From positions 1 through 18,779 of the forward strand of contig CAYZPY010000035.1 of NCBI GenBank assembly GCA_964480425.1: a stretch of DNA of 18,779 bases. Reading direction: 5' to 3'. The stretch is from CAYYMD01 sp964480425 (lineage in GTDB: Bacteria; Planctomycetota; Phycisphaerae; SM23-33). Shown here piece by piece: positions 6,358 through 14,777 of the stretch. Position numbers and translations under genes: made by a program. The first letter of the stretch is position 1. Every line of letters starts with the position of its first letter. The notes under the pieces were generated by a model that worked only from the letters and a program-made list of their open reading frames with translations, was not told the DNA's origin and ran no database searches.

Positions 6358-8322
6358 TTATAGCATTGTGAACAAATATTTCAGCGACTCGTTTCGGGCG
6401 GATATCACCCGCGACATCGCCTGGAACATTCTCTCGTAACTGATGAGTTTTGCGGCCTCTTCATTTATGTCCACGCCGCTGATCTCGCCCCGCTGTTTGG
6501 TCAGCTGCTGGATAATTCCGTCGAGCCCCTCGCGTCTGGCCTGCTTTGCGGCTACGGATTGTCCTATCTGCGTGATCAGGCCTCGTGCGTACTGCTGGGG
6601 GTTCGTGCCGCCCAGGTCATCGGACTGTTCTGCAAGGGCCTGGGACATCCGGCGCAGATTGGACGAGTCGGTCCCGTCGGCGCCGGCGGACACCGCCAGG
6701 TTGCCGGGATTGTCGATCAGTTCCCGATTAACGCCCATGTTCACGGATGAGTCTCCGGTGAACAGCGTGTTCATTTCGACCCCGGCCAGGAAACCGGTGG
6801 GGTCGGAATCGTACAGCGCCTGTATGGTGAACTCGTCGCCGTCGTTGAGTTGCCCCGCCGTAAACGTGACTTCCAGGCCCATTCCAATATCGACGTTTTG
6901 CGAGGGTGCGTATCCGGCGCCGATGTTTACGCTCTTGATAAGTTCGCCGCCGCCGTCGCGGACCTCCAGCACGAGGTCGGCGGCGGCGCCGACAACCCCG
7001 TCTCCCACGACCGTGCAGGTTATGGTCTGATTTTCCTGCCCGTCGTACAGTCCCGAAACGGCGACTTCGGCGTCGCCGGTGATTGCGCTTGTGGTCGGGG
7101 TTGCGGTGACCGCCGGCCGGAAGTCGAACTCGTATCCGTCGTCGGCGTCGATGCGCAATTTACCGGCTATCACCGTGCCGGACAAACCGTCGATCGCGTC
7201 CAGGTCGGCCGCCACATCGGCGGCGGTGTCGCTGTCGACGTCCAGCGTTATCTCGTGCCGCCGGACCTGCCCGGTGTCCTGATCGACGACGCGCACGTAG
7301 AAGATCCCGTCCGAGGCGTCCGGCGCGAAGTCGGACACGACGTCGCCGGTGAGCAACTTGCTGGTGAGCGAATCGAACCCGCCGCCGGCGCCCACGCCCC
7401 GGACGTGAACGCGGTTGACGGCGTTGACCACGCCCATTGCCAGGGCGTCCAGGTCGTCCAGCAGGGCGGGTATTACGTTGTTGGCCATGTTCACCAGCGC
7501 GCCGATTTTCCCGGTGGATACGCTCGAATCGTAGACCGGCGAATCGCTCAGGGCGATGCCGATTTTACCGTTTTCGTCCGTGCCGGCCTCCAGTGACATC
7601 GCCTCGTCACCCACCAGCAGCGACAACGACTTGCCCCAGGCGCTTATTTCGATTCCCTCGGGGCGCGCGGCGCTTTGGAAGGTCTGAATATAGACAAGTT
7701 CGGCCAGTTCGTTGACCGCCTGTTGGCGCTGGTCCCTGAGCATATTGGCGGTTCCGCCCTGTAGTGCGGCGGCGGAGATGCGATTGTTCAGGTCGGCGAT
7801 CCGCTGGATGATGTTGTTGGCGCCGGCGAGACTTTCTTCCAGCTGTTTGGTGACCTGTTCGGATATTTGCTCTATTGACTCGCCGATGTTTCGGAACTGG
7901 CCCGCCAGGGCGTCTGCGGCCCAGACGACCCTGCTTCGCAGCGGAAGGGAGTCGGGGTCGCCGGCGAGGAGGTCCAGCGACTGGTAGAATTCGTCCACGG
8001 ATGCGGTCAGGTTGCCCGAGTCCAGTTCGCCGAAGATGCCTTCAATGGTGCTCATCAGCGCAAGTTCCTGCTCGGTAGTGCCCATCTGTGTCTGCTGGCG
8101 CGTGTACTCGTTCTCCAGGAACGAGTCCATTATCCGCCGGGTGGTTTCTATCTCCGCACCGCCCATGCAGATTTTCTGGAACGGCTGGAGTTCGATTGGC
8201 TTGATAATCGCGTCCTGGCGATGGTATCCCTCCGTGGCGGCATTTGAGATGTTTGCCCCGATGAGGTCGATCATCTGGCGTGCGACCCTCATGCCGTTTA
8301 TGCCTGTCGAGAATCCGATCAC
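6358..8322 (-). CDS. flgK: Hook-associated protein FlgK (HAP1), GTG start
   Basis: 654 aa against about 547 in E. coli. FlgK is the first hook-filament junction protein, and terminal helices bind it to neighbouring subunits. N-terminal NISNAATEGYHRQ (24-36) is the family signature and GGAEIETTRRIMDSFLENEY (54-73) follows. The C-terminus holds GVDINEEAAKLISYERMFQA and ends in SLKYLFTML, the usual export/assembly helix. The middle is enlarged and includes a segment with ITLDVDSDTAADVAADLDAI resembling hook 'IN' modules. A longer in-frame reading back to 8517 would lie inside flgN. I choose GTG 8322 because it is 2 nt after the flgN stop, has GGAG about 8 nt upstream and gives a normal FlgK N-terminus. 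Confidence 0.93.
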   Translation of the reverse strand: MIGFSTGINGMRVARQMIDLIGANISNAATEGYHRQDAIIKPIELQPFQKICMGGAEIETTRRIMDSFLENEYTRQQTQMGTTEQELALMSTIEGIFGELDSGNLTASVDEFYQSLDLLAGDPDSLPLRSRVVWAADALAGQFRNIGESIEQISEQVTKQLEESLAGANNIIQRIADLNNRISAAALQGGTANMLRDQRQQAVNELAELVYIQTFQSAARPEGIEISAWGKSLSLLVGDEAMSLEAGTDENGKIGIALSDSPVYDSSVSTGKIGALVNMANNVIPALLDDLDALAMGVVNAVNRVHVRGVGAGGGFDSLTSKLLTGDVVSDFAPDASDGIFYVRVVDQDTGQVRRHEITLDVDSDTAADVAADLDAIDGLSGTVIAGKLRIDADDGYEFDFRPAVTATPTTSAITGDAEVAVSGLYDGQENQTITCTVVGDGVVGAAADLVLEVRDGGGELIKSVNIGAGYAPSQNVDIGMGLEVTFTAGQLNDGDEFTIQALYDSDPTGFLAGVEMNTLFTGDSSVNMGVNRELIDNPGNLAVSAGADGTDSSNLRRMSQALAEQSDDLGGTNPQQYARGLITQIGQSVAAKQARREGLDGIIQQLTKQRGEISGVDINEEAAKLISYERMFQAMSRVISARNESLKYLFTML

Positions 8323-8324
8323 GT

Positions 8325-8837
8325 TTATGACTCCATGTCCAGCATTCCGGCGTCGCACGAGGACCGCCCTGTCCCGTCGGCGCCGTAGGTGACCACAGGA
8401 CCGCTGGAGGGCATTAACCTCTCCAGCATCATCCGGTTCACGCGCGAACACTCGTTGAGCAGCATCACGGTGCGCAGGTGCCGTCGCTGCAAATTGTCGG
8501 CCAACTCTATTATGCACTGCCGCCGACGTGCGATTTCCTCGTCAAGCGGCGGGTCGAGGATTTCCACCAAGCGGGACAATCTCATTTCATTCTGCGGCAC
8601 GCGGAACTTGCTCGCCAGGTTCGAGCGAACCTTCTCCAGCCGCCCCTCGGCGGCTTCGCTGCGCAGGCGAGTGTGCTCCATCCGTTCGAGGACCAGTTCG
8701 GTGACCGAGTCGTCGCGGGCGATCATCGCCTCGGACAGCCGAACCATCTGTTCGTCCTTCTCGACCAGCAGTTCCATCTGCTCGTCCAGGCGGGCGATAA
8801 GCTCGTCGATAAGAGATTGCAGTTCGCGATCGCTCAT
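8325..8837 (-). CDS. flgN: FlgN-type export chaperone for FlgK/FlgL
   Basis: 170 aa, cytoplasmic. FlgN chaperones hold FlgK and FlgL in an export-ready state. The sequence is almost wholly helical and charged, with coiled-coil-like stretches at about 3-75 and 95-140. Near the C-terminus, NRMMLERLMPSSGPVVTYGA (about 132-151) matches the family pattern of a hydrophobic helix followed by a short turn with a TYGADG-like tail. The start overlaps the flgJ stop as ATGA (8834-8837), with GGGGA just upstream. Its place immediately before flgK and flgL fits the assignment, which rests on both features and context because FlgN sequences diverge strongly. Confidence 0.82.
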   Translation of the reverse strand: MSDRELQSLIDELIARLDEQMELLVEKDEQMVRLSEAMIARDDSVTELVLERMEHTRLRSEAAEGRLEKVRSNLASKFRVPQNEMRLSRLVEILDPPLDEEIARRRQCIIELADNLQRRHLRTVMLLNECSRVNRMMLERLMPSSGPVVTYGADGTGRSSCDAGMLDMES

Positions 8838-9208
8838 TTAATCCCCTGGGGTTTATCCGTCTGCCGGTCGGGCTGGGCGTCGGCGAACTGTTTGTATATA
8901 TCCCGCCACAGTCCTATCCCGCCGTTGTCGGCTACGCTCCTTGAAAGGTAGTGCCAGAAGAGCCCTTCGATCTGCCGCCCGGCGGGACTTTGGAACAGAC
9001 CGCCGTCGGGAATGCTTTGCCTCATGCTGTCCAGCAGTTGTCTTAGGAGCACGGATTCGAAGTCTTTTGCGGCCTGTCGCATCCGCGCGCGTTGGGGGGG
9101 ATTCTGCCACGGCAGGGACGGGCCTTGTAACTGCTCCGGCCCGACCCATCCGCCCCAAAGCATCGGGTCGGGTCCCCCGCATTGAGTAGGTAATAACAGG
9201 TCCGACAT
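8834..9208 (-). CDS. flgJ: FlgJ-type rod-binding protein, rod-capping domain only
   Basis: 124 aa. The motif AAKDFESVLLRQLLDSMRQS (about 46-65) followed by GRQIEGLFWHYLSRSVADNG is the N-terminal rod-capping (Rod-binding) domain of FlgJ, which helps rod subunits polymerise in the periplasm. The C-terminal peptidoglycan hydrolase domain of enterobacterial FlgJ (313 aa) is absent, so wall opening must be done by another enzyme. Single-domain FlgJ is known in several phyla. ATG 9208 has AAGGAA about 6 nt upstream and lies 10 bp after the flgI stop. The first 40 residues are Pro/Gly-rich and not conserved as far as I can tell. Confidence 0.88.
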   Translation of the reverse strand: MSDLLLPTQCGGPDPMLWGGWVGPEQLQGPSLPWQNPPQRARMRQAAKDFESVLLRQLLDSMRQSIPDGGLFQSPAGRQIEGLFWHYLSRSVADNGGIGLWRDIYKQFADAQPDRQTDKPQGIK

Positions 9209-9218
9209 ATTCGTTTCC

Positions 9219-10319
9219 TTACATTATCTTGAGTTTCGCCTGAAGCGCCCCGGCCTTTCGAAGCGCCTCGAAAATAGAGATCAGGTCGCGGGGCGTCAGT
9301 CCCATGGCGTTAAGCGCCCTTGCCAGTTCAGAGACCGACACCTGTCGGGGCACCACGTGCAAAGAGGCCTGCTCCTCCACGGCGGTTACTTCCGTGCGGT
9401 GGGTTTTTTCGGTCGTTCCGGTTTCGGAGAACGGTAGCGGCTGGGATACGTAATCCTTCTCCTCGGTCACCACCGAGAGGTTTCCGTGCGAGATCGCCAC
9501 GGTGGATATTCCCACGTTCTGCCCGACGATTATGGTTCCGGTCCGCTCGTTGATGACCACCAGTGCGGTGTTGTCGACGTCGACACGGAGTTGGCCTACC
9601 TTGTCGATGAATCCGGCAAGTTCCGCCTCGGTGACGCCCGAAGGGATATATATTCTGACGGTTCCGGCGTCCACGGCGTAGGCGCTTCGGGAGTAGACGC
9701 CGTTCACGGCGTTTGCTATCGAATCGGCCGTGGAAAAATCCGGGTTGCGCAGGTTCAGCATGATTTTCCCGTTTTCGACGAACTCGGCCAACTCCTCGCG
9801 CTCGACGGTGGCGCCGCCGGGTATTCTCCCCACGGTGGGATGGTTCTTGGAAACGCTGGCCGACGTGCCCGATGCGGAGAAACCGCCCACCGACAGCGGT
9901 CCCTGAGCCACGGCGTAGACTTCTCCGTCGGCGCCCATAAGGGGGGTTATCAGCAGTGTTCCGCCCTGTAGAGACTCGGAGTCTCCGATGGCAGAGACGG
10001 TAACGTCAATGGTGCTTCCCCGCCTGGAGAAGGGACCCAGTTCGGCGGTGACCAGCACGCTGGCGATGTTCTCGCTGCTGATGTCGTCGGGTGTGAGTTT
10101 CAGCCCGGACTTCCGCAGTATGTTGGCCAGTGCACGCTTCGACGACTCGGACCCGTCGCCGGTTCCGTTGAGCCCGATTACCAGCCCGTACCCCCAGATG
10201 GGGTTGCTGCGGACGCCCTGGATGTCGACGATGTCCTTTATCCGCTCGCCCCTGACCGGTGTGTCCGAAATCCCGATGAAAATTCCTGTCAGTGCCGCTG
10301 CAAGAAACACGCGTCGCAT
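9219..10319 (-). CDS. flgI: Flagellar P-ring protein FlgI
   Basis: 366 aa, almost the E. coli length (365). FlgI forms the P ring around the rod at the peptidoglycan layer. Residues 1-24 are a Sec signal peptide, with cleavage likely after VRG, giving mature ERIKDIVDIQGVRSNPIWGY. Core motifs GYGLVIGLNGTGDG, GSTIDVTVSAIGDSESLQGG and TPLMGADGEVYAVAQGP are unmistakable, and the C-terminus ends with LISIFEALRKAGALQAKLKI. ATG 10319 has GGGAG about 7 nt upstream. It follows flgH by 39 bp, the usual ring-gene pairing, and precedes flgJ. Confidence 0.97.
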   Translation of the reverse strand: MRRVFLAAALTGIFIGISDTPVRGERIKDIVDIQGVRSNPIWGYGLVIGLNGTGDGSESSKRALANILRKSGLKLTPDDISSENIASVLVTAELGPFSRRGSTIDVTVSAIGDSESLQGGTLLITPLMGADGEVYAVAQGPLSVGGFSASGTSASVSKNHPTVGRIPGGATVEREELAEFVENGKIMLNLRNPDFSTADSIANAVNGVYSRSAYAVDAGTVRIYIPSGVTEAELAGFIDKVGQLRVDVDNTALVVINERTGTIIVGQNVGISTVAISHGNLSVVTEEKDYVSQPLPFSETGTTEKTHRTEVTAVEEQASLHVVPRQVSVSELARALNAMGLTPRDLISIFEALRKAGALQAKLKIM

Positions 10320-10358
10320 TTTATGTCTCCCGTTTCACATGGGACCTGCGGTCTAAAA

Positions 10359-10997
10359 CTAAAACGGATTCACCACGTTCATTATCCGGTCAAACCAGCC
10401 CGGATTTGTTATGAGGGTTTCCTGCCCGGACTGCTTTATGTTGATTTTGAAGTCCGCCACCTTCTCGCTGGCGACGGTGTTGTCGAATGCGATGTCCGAA
10501 GGCCTGACCACCCCGGACGCCTGTACGGTCTGCCCGTCGCCTTCCACTTCGCGCCGGCGCGAGCCGACCACCACGAGGTTGCCGTTTGGCAGCACGTCGG
10601 TGACCGTGACGGTGATTACGTCGGTGGTCTTGCGGTCAACGTCGAAGTCGGCCCCGCCGGTGAAGTCGGAGTCGGACTCGATGTCCGTCGAGAGGTCCTC
10701 CAGACTGAACAACTTTCCGGTTATGGAGTCCAGTCCCTTGATCAGGTCCATGTTGGTTGAGATCGAGTTCGAGCGCGAAGAGGATTTTTCCGTCGCCCTC
10801 TCGGTCTCGTTTTCGACCACGGAGTGCTCGGCGATGGTGATGGTGAGTATGTCGCCGACCTGCCGGGCGGTGTCGTCGGTGTGAATGGCCTTGGCGTGGT
10901 AGTGCGCCTTTGCCCAGATGGACCCGGCGCCTGCGCCGGCGCACAGCGCCAATACAACCACGGCCGCTGCTGTTGTGCACGTCGCTCTGGTATTCAT
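10359..10997 (-). CDS. flgH: Flagellar L-ring protein FlgH
   Basis: 212 aa. FlgH forms the L ring in the outer membrane and is normally a lipoprotein. The family core is present: GSIWAKA near residue 25, RQVGDILTITIAEHS (about 45-59), then VITVTVTDVLPNGNLVVVGS, and DIAFDNTVASEKVADFKI in the C-terminal half. The signal peptide is odd. The only Cys in the right place (Cys19, in LALC) has Leu at -1, which lipoprotein signal peptidase rarely accepts; a signal peptidase I site in AGAGAG/S is an alternative. The start codon overlaps the flgA stop as ATGA (10994-10997), with AAGGAG 6 nt upstream. Confidence 0.95.
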   Translation of the reverse strand: MNTRATCTTAAAVVVLALCAGAGAGSIWAKAHYHAKAIHTDDTARQVGDILTITIAEHSVVENETERATEKSSSRSNSISTNMDLIKGLDSITGKLFSLEDLSTDIESDSDFTGGADFDVDRKTTDVITVTVTDVLPNGNLVVVGSRRREVEGDGQTVQASGVVRPSDIAFDNTVASEKVADFKINIKQSGQETLITNPGWFDRIMNVVNPF

Positions 10998-12085
10998 CGT
11001 TTCTCCTTACTGACGGACGTTACCTGGTTTTGCGATGCCCGGCGGGTGGAATCATTTCCCTTTGCCGAGACCGACGCCTTCGTAACGACCGGCTCGACGC
11101 TACCGTCGGAAAGGACCCTCGCCCGGACCACCCTTGCGGTGTCGACGTTCTGCACCTTTATCAGGTCGTCGGGGCTACCGTCCTGAAGCGCCCTTCCGAT
11201 GGCGGTCACGACGAAACCGGCGCCTGTGATTTTCATTGTCACGGTCTGGTTGCGCCTGACGGCGACCGATGGGCTGGGGTTGCGGACCATGGCCGGGCGT
11301 ATGACCGCCCCGGCGGCAATGGTCCTGCGGGCGAGCATGCCGTAGGGCAGTTCGCCCCTGTCGGAAGGGCGGTTCTCGACGTAAAAGAATTTCGTTTCGG
11401 TGTTTTTGGGGGTGACCATCTCGCCGGCGGGTATGTTCTTTGCGGCGACGGCCCTGCGGACGGGGTATACGGTCTTGAAAAGCAGGACGGTCCTGCCCAG
11501 CGTCCGCTTATTGGCCAAGGCGGTAATGTCGACCCGCACGTAATCGCCGCTGTTTCCCTCGGGCAGCTCGGCGCGGAGCGACACGTCCAGACCCGACGGG
11601 ACGAACAGTTCCTCGGGCTTGCGCGCCAGGCGCCAACTGCATCCGGTCGGACCGGGGCGGCGCTTTTGAAGAAACGCACGGGCGCAGGAGATCAGCCGCT
11701 CGGCGGCGATCTGTTCCTCGTTGCGCGTCACAACGACCTGTCGTGCGCCGCTGATTCGCACGCTTGAGGCTTTGAAGCCCTCCGACGCCAGTCGGGAGAG
11801 GATGGTTGCGCGGTCCAGTGTTATTTTTTCGCCGGACCACGGCGCCCTTCCCATTGAGATTTTAGCGGCCTTTTGAGTCGATTCGCCGCCGCCCCGAACG
11901 ACAGCCAGTTCGCCCAGCGTGAGCGTATCGTCGTCGGCGTGCACCTTCCGGGGAAGGTGTATGCGCAGCAGGTCCTTATCGTCATCCTCGTCCGTATCGC
12001 CCTTGCGCGCGACCGTCGCCGAGGCCGACAGGACCGCCCCGGCCAGAAACAGCGTCAACCAACTCACCGTGCAATATTTACCCAT
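10994..12085 (-). CDS. flgA: P-ring assembly chaperone FlgA, long N-terminus
   Basis: 363 aa against about 219 in E. coli. FlgA is a periplasmic chaperone for FlgI polymerisation. Residues 1-23 look like a signal peptide. A strongly acidic stretch (DTDEDDDKD, 30-38) is followed by a domain of about 120 residues. The recognisable part starts near 211: AVAAKNIPAGEMVTP and MLARRTIAAGAVIRPAMV form the SAF/antifreeze-like fold, then VTMKITGAGFVVTAIGRAL and DLIKVQNVDTARVVRARVL close the FlgA C-terminal domain. The start lies 13 bp after the flgG stop, with GGAG upstream at longer than usual spacing. Its location before flgH and flgI supports the call. Confidence 0.92.
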   Translation of the reverse strand: MGKYCTVSWLTLFLAGAVLSASATVARKGDTDEDDDKDLLRIHLPRKVHADDDTLTLGELAVVRGGGESTQKAAKISMGRAPWSGEKITLDRATILSRLASEGFKASSVRISGARQVVVTRNEEQIAAERLISCARAFLQKRRPGPTGCSWRLARKPEELFVPSGLDVSLRAELPEGNSGDYVRVDITALANKRTLGRTVLLFKTVYPVRRAVAAKNIPAGEMVTPKNTETKFFYVENRPSDRGELPYGMLARRTIAAGAVIRPAMVRNPSPSVAVRRNQTVTMKITGAGFVVTAIGRALQDGSPDDLIKVQNVDTARVVRARVLSDGSVEPVVTKASVSAKGNDSTRRASQNQVTSVSKEKR

Positions 12086-12098
12086 TTACTCGGCGCTC

Positions 12099-12887
12099 CT
12101 ACCTTATAAGTTGATTAGCGGTGGTCAGCATGTCGTCGCCCGCCTTTATGGCGCGGGAGTTAATCTCGTACGCCCTCTGGGCGGTTATCAGGTCCACGAG
12201 TTCCTGGACCATCTGCACGTTGGACTTCTCCAAAAAGCCCTGCTGAATGGTTCCCATTCCCTGCTGACCCGGGGTGGAGACCATGGGCGAGCCGCTTGCG
12301 GGGGTTTCGGACAGGAGGTTTCCTCCCTCGGCGGCCAGCCCGGTGGGGTTCGAGAACCGCACAAGGGTTATCTGCCCTGTGACGGTGGCAGAGTTATCCG
12401 CGCCGACGAAGACCGTCACCGTTCCGTCCTTGCCGATGTTTATCGAGCGGGCGTCCGAGGGTATGGTGATCGAGGGCTTGAGTTTGTACCCGCCGGAGGT
12501 TACCAGGTTCCCGTTGGCGTCTATTCGCAGCGACCCGTCGCGGGTGTATCGCGAGGCGCCGTCCGGCATGGTCACCTCCAGAAAACCGTTGCCCTCAATG
12601 GCGATGTCCAGCGACCTCGAGGTGTTCTGCATTTCGCCCTGGGTGAAGACCTTGAGGGTTGACACGGGTCGCACGCCGCTTCCCACCTCGAAACCGCTGG
12701 GCGCCTGGATTCCGGCGGCGATCTCCCTTCCGGGTTCGGCCTGGCGCAGGTAAACAAGGTCCTGGAAGTCGACCTGACTGCGCTTGAATCCGTTGGTATT
12801 GATGTTGGCAAGATTGTTGGCGATAACGTCCACGATGTTCTGCTGTGCGGACATGCCCGTCGCCGCCGTCGAAAATGCTCTTAACAC
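12099..12887 (-). CDS. flgG: Distal rod protein FlgG, GTG start
   Basis: 262 aa, essentially the E. coli length (260). FlgG builds the distal rod. N-terminal FSTAATGMSAQQNIVDVIAN and NLANINTNGFKRSQVDF, the mid-protein SLDIAIEGNGFLEV, and C-terminal QGFLEKSNVQMVQELVDLI with AQRAYEINSRAIKAGDDML are all family hallmarks. The start codon is GTG at 12887, with AAGGAG about 8 nt upstream, and lies 18 bp after the flgF stop. The match at both ends and in length argues against FlgF, whose copy is the gene before it. Confidence 0.97.
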   Translation of the reverse strand: MLRAFSTAATGMSAQQNIVDVIANNLANINTNGFKRSQVDFQDLVYLRQAEPGREIAAGIQAPSGFEVGSGVRPVSTLKVFTQGEMQNTSRSLDIAIEGNGFLEVTMPDGASRYTRDGSLRIDANGNLVTSGGYKLKPSITIPSDARSINIGKDGTVTVFVGADNSATVTGQITLVRFSNPTGLAAEGGNLLSETPASGSPMVSTPGQQGMGTIQQGFLEKSNVQMVQELVDLITAQRAYEINSRAIKAGDDMLTTANQLIR

Positions 12888-12905
12888 TGTCGTATCTCCT
12901 TACGC

Positions 12906-13613
12906 TTACGCCATCGCCACCTGAAGCAGGTGTTTGAGATGATCGTCGCGGGTTTGTATGGTCTTTACGTTCGCCTGGTAGAGGCGCGTCACGGTTATCA
13001 GGTCAACCAGTTCGCGTGCGACGTTTACGTTTGAACTTTCCACAAAGCCCTGACCAAGGGCCGGCGAGGCGACGTCGTCGGGCGCCACGTTCGCCGGCGC
13101 GCGGAAGTGTATCGCCCCGGCGCGTATGAGCCGGTCGGGATTTTCGAAATTCACGATTCTCAACCGCCCCACCGTAGACCCGCCCGCGCTTATAGCGCCT
13201 TGGCTGGAAATCTGTATCTCCTCGGGACCGGCGCCGGGCGGAATGGTTATCGGACCGCCCTGCCCGCTTACGGTGCGCCCCAGGGAATCCACCAACTGCC
13301 TGGATGCGTTCAACTGAAACGACCCGTAACGGGTGTAAAGCGGACCCTGCGGCGTCTCCATGACGAAGAATCCCTCGCCGTTTATCGCCACGTCCAGCGA
13401 CCTACCGGTCTGCTTCATTGCGCCCTGAGTGAAATCGCAGTAGTCCTTGGCTGATATCTCCCCCCCGCCCCGTCCATCGGACCCGGATACGAAAGCGGAC
13501 AGGTGCCGCTTGAAACCCGGCGTGGAGGCGTTTGCAAGGTTCTGGGTAATCCGGGCATACGCCCCGGTGAGGGCCTCCAGCGACGCTCCGACCTGTTGTA
13601 TTGAATCCGACAT
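12906..13613 (-). CDS. flgF: Proximal rod protein FlgF
   Basis: 235 aa (E. coli 251). It belongs to the FlgBCFG/E rod-hook family: NLANASTPGFKRH at the N-terminus, SLDVAINGEGFFVMETPQG in the middle, and GFVESSNVNVARELVDLITV with RLYQANVKTIQTRDD at the C-terminus. The assignment as FlgF rather than a second FlgG rests on order (directly before flgG) and its shorter, less conserved N-terminus, which lacks the usual initial AxxGM motif. ATG 13613 has AGGAAA about 6 nt upstream and lies 9 bp after the PilZ-like gene. Confidence 0.9.
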   Translation of the reverse strand: MSDSIQQVGASLEALTGAYARITQNLANASTPGFKRHLSAFVSGSDGRGGGEISAKDYCDFTQGAMKQTGRSLDVAINGEGFFVMETPQGPLYTRYGSFQLNASRQLVDSLGRTVSGQGGPITIPPGAGPEEIQISSQGAISAGGSTVGRLRIVNFENPDRLIRAGAIHFRAPANVAPDDVASPALGQGFVESSNVNVARELVDLITVTRLYQANVKTIQTRDDHLKHLLQVAMA

Positions 13614-13622
13614 TGTATTTTC

Positions 13623-14765
13623 CTATCTGACCGGTTGGGGTTTTTTGTTTTGAGGCCTGGGCTGCTCGGTGATGCCGGCCGCCGCGAGATTCGTCTGGCG
13701 GATGAGCTCCGACATCTCGCTGGAATCCAGTCCCACCAGTTCCACCGCCACGTAGGTCTCGTCGGTGTGGCTCTTGATTTTCCGCCTGACCCTCGCCACG
13801 CCCTGGACAAGCAAATCCTGTGAAAACCGTATCGCCACCAGGACCTTGTCGCCGATGTCGGCGGTGATATCCGACTGCAACAGCACGGCGCCCGGTCCGC
13901 CGAGTTCCTTGAGCCGCCCGCCGAGAAATTCCGGCGTCTCGCGCCGGGGGTTTCTGACCAGGAACGCGAAATCCGCCAGGTATGCCTGCTTGTCGGTCTG
14001 CACGCGGGGGAATCGCCTGCGGTTTATGGCGCGTATCTCCTCGGTGTGATTGAAACACGCCTTGTTCGCCCGGCTGCTGACCACCGTGGTGGTGAATTCC
14101 CACACTACGGGCCCGCCTGGAAAACGTATGCGGACCTGCTGTCCGTTTTCCAGCTGGAGCGGGCGGTCCATCTCCACGTCGAATTCCAGCGTGCTGGACT
14201 CGATTATCTTCGCCGGGACCGACCCGCTTGCACCCGGGGGAACCAGGTACACGACGCTTCCGTTTACTACCTGGCGACTGGAGGCGATGGCGTCGTAGAG
14301 GTTGTCGCCGAACTGGCTGAAACCAAGCACCTCGCGAATGGAATCCAGCAGTCCGCCCAGGAAACTGCGGGTCTTGGGCGGCATCCTGGCAGTGCGCGCG
14401 TCCTGCATTAACCTGGCCACGCCCTGGTCGAAAACGCCCTGCGAGGTGAAGATGCTGTTGGGCTCCCTCAGTTCCATCAGCTGCGCCATGTACCTCAGCA
14501 GTTTTCGCTGCTGGGCGTTTAGTTTCAGACTCTCGGTGAGCAGTTCGAACCTCGCCCACATGCGTGCGGTCCGCACGCTCCTGGCCACGAGCGTGGAGAC
14601 GAGGATAACGGCGGCTACGACGGTAATCGCAATTACAATCCAGAACAGCACCATGGCGCCTATCCCGCCCGTGTCGACTTTACGGACGCCTTCCCAGCGG
14701 TCCAGTGCGCTGGAATCCGCCAGGAAGCATTGCAGCAGGCGCGTTGTCCGGTTAAGTGCGTTCAT
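13623..14765 (-). CDS. Membrane-anchored PilZ/YcgR-like protein in the hook-rod operon
   Basis: 380 aa. One transmembrane helix at about 38-62 is followed by a helical region (65-165, with LNAQQRKLLRYMAQLMELRE). Next is a beta-rich segment like the YcgR N-terminal domain (168-245), then a PilZ-like domain (247-345). PilZ proteins bind cyclic di-GMP through RxxxR and a later [D/N]xSxxG motif. RRFPR (250-254) gives the first; the second appears as ELGGPG (287-292), with Asp and Ser replaced, so binding may be weak or altered. A YcgR-like brake tethered to the membrane near the motor is a reasonable inference. ATG 14765 has AGGAA about 9 nt upstream, 12 bp after the flgE stop. Its place between flgE and flgF is unusual compared with enterobacteria. 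Confidence 0.82.
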   Translation of the reverse strand: MNALNRTTRLLQCFLADSSALDRWEGVRKVDTGGIGAMVLFWIVIAITVVAAVILVSTLVARSVRTARMWARFELLTESLKLNAQQRKLLRYMAQLMELREPNSIFTSQGVFDQGVARLMQDARTARMPPKTRSFLGGLLDSIREVLGFSQFGDNLYDAIASSRQVVNGSVVYLVPPGASGSVPAKIIESSTLEFDVEMDRPLQLENGQQVRIRFPGGPVVWEFTTTVVSSRANKACFNHTEEIRAINRRRFPRVQTDKQAYLADFAFLVRNPRRETPEFLGGRLKELGGPGAVLLQSDITADIGDKVLVAIRFSQDLLVQGVARVRRKIKSHTDETYVAVELVGLDSSEMSELIRQTNLAAAGITEQPRPQNKKPQPVR

Positions 14766-14777
14766 GCGTCTAATTTC

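Noticed and set aside
4997..6439. Plus-strand open frame of 480 codons
   Set aside because: It is antisense to flgL and rich in His, Val, Gly and Arg. flgL on the other strand has full family motifs.
8323..8517. Upstream extension of flgK
   Set aside because: It would lie wholly inside flgN and gives a sequence unlike any FlgK N-terminus. GTG 8322 has a Shine-Dalgarno and the correct N-terminus.
13402..14559. Minus-strand open frame of 385 codons in another frame
   Set aside because: It overlaps the PilZ-like gene and flgF. Its composition (Arg, Gly, Pro, Gln) is a frame-shifted shadow without a domain.
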